Origin: an uncultured Tenacibaculum sp. | Lineage (GTDB): Bacteria; Bacteroidota; Bacteroidia; Flavobacteriales; Flavobacteriaceae | Length of the DNA: 64,000 bases | Direction: 5' to 3' | Assembly: GCF_947498805.1 (NCBI RefSeq) | Contig: NZ_CANMLT010000009.1 | Span: 62,001-126,000 of the forward strand | Part shown: positions 61,256-64,000 of the stretch, piece by piece | Numbering within the stretch: the first letter of the stretch is position 1 | How the letters are laid out: each line of letters begins with the position of its first letter | Translations under genes and position numbers: made by a program | The notes under the pieces: generated by a model | What the model was told of the DNA's origin: nothing | Databases searched by the model: none | The model's input: only the letters and a program-made list of their open reading frames with translations

Positions 61256-61364
61256 ATACTGAATTTTTAACCCTGCGAAAGTAATGAAATCTACCTAGAA
61301 CTGACCTTATTAAAAAACATTGATTTCAACAGAGGAACTTTGTTTATTAAAAAACAATTAGTGA

Positions 61365-63014
61365 TTAATCTTGTAGATTATTTTCCGCCTTTTGAAGATT
61401 CTCTTTATAAACTTTTAAATTTCTATGTGATATTCTTTCGGCAATTGACACCGCTTTTGCATAAGATGTCACAGCTTTTTCCTCATTTCCATTAGTCAGG
61501 TAAGCTTCTCCTAAACTATCCCACGCATTTGGAGAATTGGGAAATCTTGAAATTCCTTCTTTAAAAAACTCCAGAGCATACTTCGGATAATCTGAACTTA
61601 AAAAATAGTACCCAAAGTCATTTAATGTATTTTCATTGGGATTATATGTTTTCAAAAAAACTGTTTTTAGACTATCAGCAACGTGAATCTTACCGGCATT
61701 TAAGTGAATTCTCATAACACCTCTCATAGTACTATTTGATGGATTAACAGTATACCCACTATACTTGGAAAGTCTGTTAAAATAATCTTGTAGAGCGTTC
61801 ATACCTCCCGCTTCTGTAAATTTATCATATGAACTTCTGTTAGGATATCCCTTCAACTTGTATTCATCTTTTAAGTTATTTGCTCTTAAATGAATTTGAT
61901 GTAATATTTCCTCTGCTTTTAAGTTGCTCCTATTTGCCAAATAAATAATTGTTGTACCATCGTCATAAATTGCAATAAACGCGCTATTCCCGGCTAAAGC
62001 ACCTCCGTGGCCGTATAACCTTACATTGATGTTTTTCTCAATGATATCGTCCCAATTTCGAACCCATCCATAACTATATCCCTGTTTAATTGGAGTTAAC
62101 ATAATCTCAGTTAATTCTGGTGATAATAGCTTAGAAGACTTTACCGCTTGACTCCAAATAAATAAATCTTCTACAGTAGAATGCATTCCGCCTGCCGCAT
62201 ACGCTGTAGATTGATCTCTAAAAGGTGCTTCTCTTGTTTCACCTCCATGCTCCGAAGTCCACCAATCCAATCCATAAACTTCTCTATAACGATATCCTTT
62301 CGCCAATTCTTTTGACACAAATTCGTTTGTTTCAAAACCAGTATTTTTTAATTTTAAAGGAAGAACAATCTTTTCATTCAATAATTCAGCAAAGGTTTTT
62401 CCAGATACTTTTTCCAATATTGCTCCTAAAATATCATATCCTAAACTACTATAATAAAATCTAACACCAGGTTGATCTATTAAATTCGTTTTTCCAATCA
62501 ATACACATAAATCTTTAGGAGTATATTTTTTCTTTCCAAAATCCCTTAGACTTACGCCAATATTCTCTAAACCGTTATAATGCGGTAACCCTGAGGTGTG
62601 AGATAATAGCTGATGAATGGTAATATGATCACCTTTTTCTTTTGGTAAATAAGAAAGGTATGTACCAATAGTATCATGAAGTTTCAGTTTTCCTTCTTCA
62701 ACTAACTGCATTACTAACATAGCAGTGAATTGTTTTGTCACAGATCCAATTCCATATTTCGTATTAATAGCATTAGGCTCTTTCGTTTCTCTGTCTTTAT
62801 CACCATATGCTCCTTTGAAAATGATTTCTTCATTCTTCGCTACTAAAACTGAACCACTAAACGGACTTCTGATTTTTATTTTTATCCCCGGATTCTCATA
62901 GCCTTTCATTAAACCATCAATAGTTTTAGGCTCTGGCTTAAGTAGTATAAAACTTCCCCAAAGCAATAAAGCTGTAACAATAAATAAACTGATTTTAAGC
63001 GTACGTTTCTTCAT
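61365..63014 (-). CDS. Beta-lactamase-family serine hydrolase with C-terminal TPR
   Basis: 549 aa. An N-terminal signal anchor (ISLFIVTALLLWGSFILL) precedes a class C beta-lactamase/esterase-like domain: S91-V-T-K94 (SxxK), a second motif Y-S-S near 187 where Y-x-N is usual (FYYSSLGYDILG), and YGHGGALAGN as third motif. The remaining C-terminal part includes at least one TPR unit (about 480-520, PNAWDSLGEAYLTNGNEEKAVTSYAKAVSIA). Such proteins are usually peptidases or esterases acting on peptidoglycan-related or ester substrates, rarely resistance enzymes. Periplasmic location is inferred. Confidence 0.88.
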   Translation of the reverse strand: MKKRTLKISLFIVTALLLWGSFILLKPEPKTIDGLMKGYENPGIKIKIRSPFSGSVLVAKNEEIIFKGAYGDKDRETKEPNAINTKYGIGSVTKQFTAMLVMQLVEEGKLKLHDTIGTYLSYLPKEKGDHITIHQLLSHTSGLPHYNGLENIGVSLRDFGKKKYTPKDLCVLIGKTNLIDQPGVRFYYSSLGYDILGAILEKVSGKTFAELLNEKIVLPLKLKNTGFETNEFVSKELAKGYRYREVYGLDWWTSEHGGETREAPFRDQSTAYAAGGMHSTVEDLFIWSQAVKSSKLLSPELTEIMLTPIKQGYSYGWVRNWDDIIEKNINVRLYGHGGALAGNSAFIAIYDDGTTIIYLANRSNLKAEEILHQIHLRANNLKDEYKLKGYPNRSSYDKFTEAGGMNALQDYFNRLSKYSGYTVNPSNSTMRGVMRIHLNAGKIHVADSLKTVFLKTYNPNENTLNDFGYYFLSSDYPKYALEFFKEGISRFPNSPNAWDSLGEAYLTNGNEEKAVTSYAKAVSIAERISHRNLKVYKENLQKAENNLQD

Positions 63015-63155
63015 TTTAAAATTTTCTTGTTTTTATAATTATGAAGTCACGAAATTATTGTCAAAAAGAAAATTTGATTATGTCAGAAGTAGAGCTTTCT
63101 TACCTCATTCTTACGTCATTAAAAACTAACCCGCTACAAAACAAATAATTACCTC

Positions 63156-63746
63156 TTAAAAGAAGTTTGGCACAGATGACAACACGTTATCATCTTCCTT
63201 TGTTAAAAACAAAGAAGTTCTAACAATTTGATACACATTGAAAAGTACCGCAAGAAGAAAAAACAGCAAACAAATAAAAAGTCCATCTCCGGCATTACCC
63301 TGAATAAGGTTGGATAAAAAAAGTGTCATTATTACCCCAATAATTGTTAAGATTCCCCAAAGCAACTGAAGACTAATAATTTTACCTGCAATCAAATTAC
63401 CTTTAGCCTTATTAGTTGTCTTCCATAATATTAATGGAATAATAGTATTTATAAATGGTAAAAAGGATAAAAGTAAAATTGATAAGTTCATTTTTTTTAG
63501 CAAAGAAAAGTTTGGTAAAAACTCTTCTTTTTCGTCAGGTTTAGAAATTAAATCAGCTACTTCTAAATTCAAAGTTTTCGCCAAAATCTTTATGGTATGT
63601 GCACGTGGACTTACAGTTCCTTTTTCTATTCGCTGAATAGTACTTAAAGAAATATTTGCTTCTTCCGCCAAGGCTTCCTGTGATAAACCAAGTCTTTTGC
63701 GTGAATCAACAACAACTTTCGCTAAATTTAAATTTACATCCTGCAT
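63156..63746 (-). CDS. XRE-family regulator fused to membrane helices
   Basis: 196 aa. An N-terminal HTH_XRE domain (about 7-63: VVVDSRKRLGLSQEALAEEANISLSTIQRIEKGTVSPRAHTIKILAKTLNL) and a short linker are followed by about four hydrophobic helices (85-180) resembling a DUF4870-like membrane domain. This makes it a membrane-anchored DNA-binding protein. Target genes are unknown; the nearest candidate is the divergent + strand gene starting at 63840. It has 93 nt to that start. Confidence 0.88.
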   Translation of the reverse strand: MQDVNLNLAKVVVDSRKRLGLSQEALAEEANISLSTIQRIEKGTVSPRAHTIKILAKTLNLEVADLISKPDEKEEFLPNFSLLKKMNLSILLLSFLPFINTIIPLILWKTTNKAKGNLIAGKIISLQLLWGILTIIGVIMTLFLSNLIQGNAGDGLFICLLFFLLAVLFNVYQIVRTSLFLTKEDDNVLSSVPNFF

Positions 63747-63813
63747 ACATACTATAATTACCTAGACTACGAATGTACCAAAAAGATTATATCTTGAAGG
63801 GAAGTGGATTTAG

Positions 63814-63821
63814 TATCTTTG
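63814..63821 (+). promoter_or_regulatory. -7 promoter element of the terminal + strand gene
   Basis: TATCTTTG, with a TTG at 63794-63796, exactly 17 nt before it. This matches the TTG-N17-TAnnTTTG pattern of flavobacterial promoters, 18 nt upstream of the ATG at 63840. The best-spaced promoter in the window. Confidence 0.55.
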
Positions 63822-63839
63822 AAAAAAACAAATTGATCT

Positions 63840-64000
63840 ATGAAATTGTTTAAAACAATATTTCTTACTCTAGTTACTTGTTTTGCATGCCTTATATTAT
63901 TCTTTTTTATTTCAAACTCATATGTTCTTCCTTGGGAAAAGGAAGAAGCTATAGAAACTACTATAAAATGGGGAGGGCTGAACGAATTACCTAAAGACAT
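63840..64000 (+). CDS. Small membrane or exported protein, 3' partial
   Basis: An open + strand frame from ATG 63840 runs off the window end (53 codons seen). It has an N-terminal hydrophobic segment (TIFLTLVTCFACLILFFFISNS), a signal peptide or anchor, then YVLPWEKEEAIETTIKWGGLNELPKD. A well-spaced promoter element precedes it, and an overlapping reading frame on the other strand lacks such support, so I call this one real. Function unknown. It is divergent from the membrane-tethered XRE regulator and may be regulated by it. Confidence 0.6.
   Translation, partial: MKLFKTIFLTLVTCFACLILFFFISNSYVLPWEKEEAIETTIKWGGLNELPKD

Noticed and set aside
63767..64000. A - strand open frame covering the window end
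   Set aside because: It overlaps a + strand frame that has a signal-like segment and a well-spaced promoter; the - strand translation has no family resemblance.
1..64000. rRNA, tRNA, IS elements, CRISPR, prophage
   Set aside because: No sequence with the expected structure or protein signature was found by reading the window.

Overview
The window reads as chromosome of a Flavobacteriaceae-type Bacteroidota. Evidence: very low GC, a type IX secretion sorting tail on a giant surface protein, TAnnTTTG promoter elements, a Bacteroidota-style fused SerB-SerA, LytS/LytTR sensor kinases, a two-component propeller sensor and a kynurenine meta-cleavage cluster. A marine genus near Tenacibaculum is a guess. 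I saw no rRNA, tRNA, CRISPR array, transposase or prophage. No gene-free stretch exceeds 300 bases.

Layout. 1-2.84 kb: a + strand operon of a GRDP-like protein, a Ser/Cys-tailed unknown, a short endonuclease V homologue and an MBL-fold protein. 2.8-7.1 kb: a YjbQ protein, then exported proteins, including a Nudix fold without its catalytic glutamates. 7.2-23.6 kb: a signalling and surface island, all on the - strand. It holds two near-identical LytTR response regulators, five LytS-type kinases, a 2128-aa type IX adhesin with three beta-helix modules, and a 58-aa companion gene. 23.7-32.9 kb: housekeeping genes (dnaK, nudix, pyrE, birA, rsfS, ftsH, LUD, cdsA, ACBP, YceI). 33-39.8 kb: a peptide transporter and a TetR-ABC-HlyD-TolC export operon. 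39.8-51 kb: the kynurenine cluster (kynU, kmo, haaO, ACMSD, AMSDH, RidA deaminase and accessories) with a divergent IclR regulator. 51-64 kb: serB-serA, a UbiA-like protein, gcvP, two small paralogues, an unknown exported protein, an ABC-F ATPase, a serine hydrolase, a membrane-tethered XRE regulator and the start of a small membrane-protein gene.

Most interesting observation. Five upstream regions in the signalling island each carry two copies of a TTCGGAAR-like element (YTTCCNAA on the + strand) whose starts are exactly 21 bp apart. They precede the 450-aa and 107-aa exported proteins, the giant adhesin, the HK3-HK2-HK1-RR operon and HK4. Paired 9-bp direct repeats about two helical turns apart are how LytTR domains bind DNA. 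I infer a local regulon in which the two response regulators control both the cell-surface products and their own kinases.

Other points for a second look: a kinase whose N-box Asn is Arg; an exporter ATPase domain that keeps Walker A but lacks canonical Q-loop, signature and H-loop; a palindrome over the TetR promoter; a palindrome in the kynU/iclR gap; an SDR without YxxxK; an intergenic repeat that encodes a protein C-terminus; and two divergent genes only 7 bp apart.
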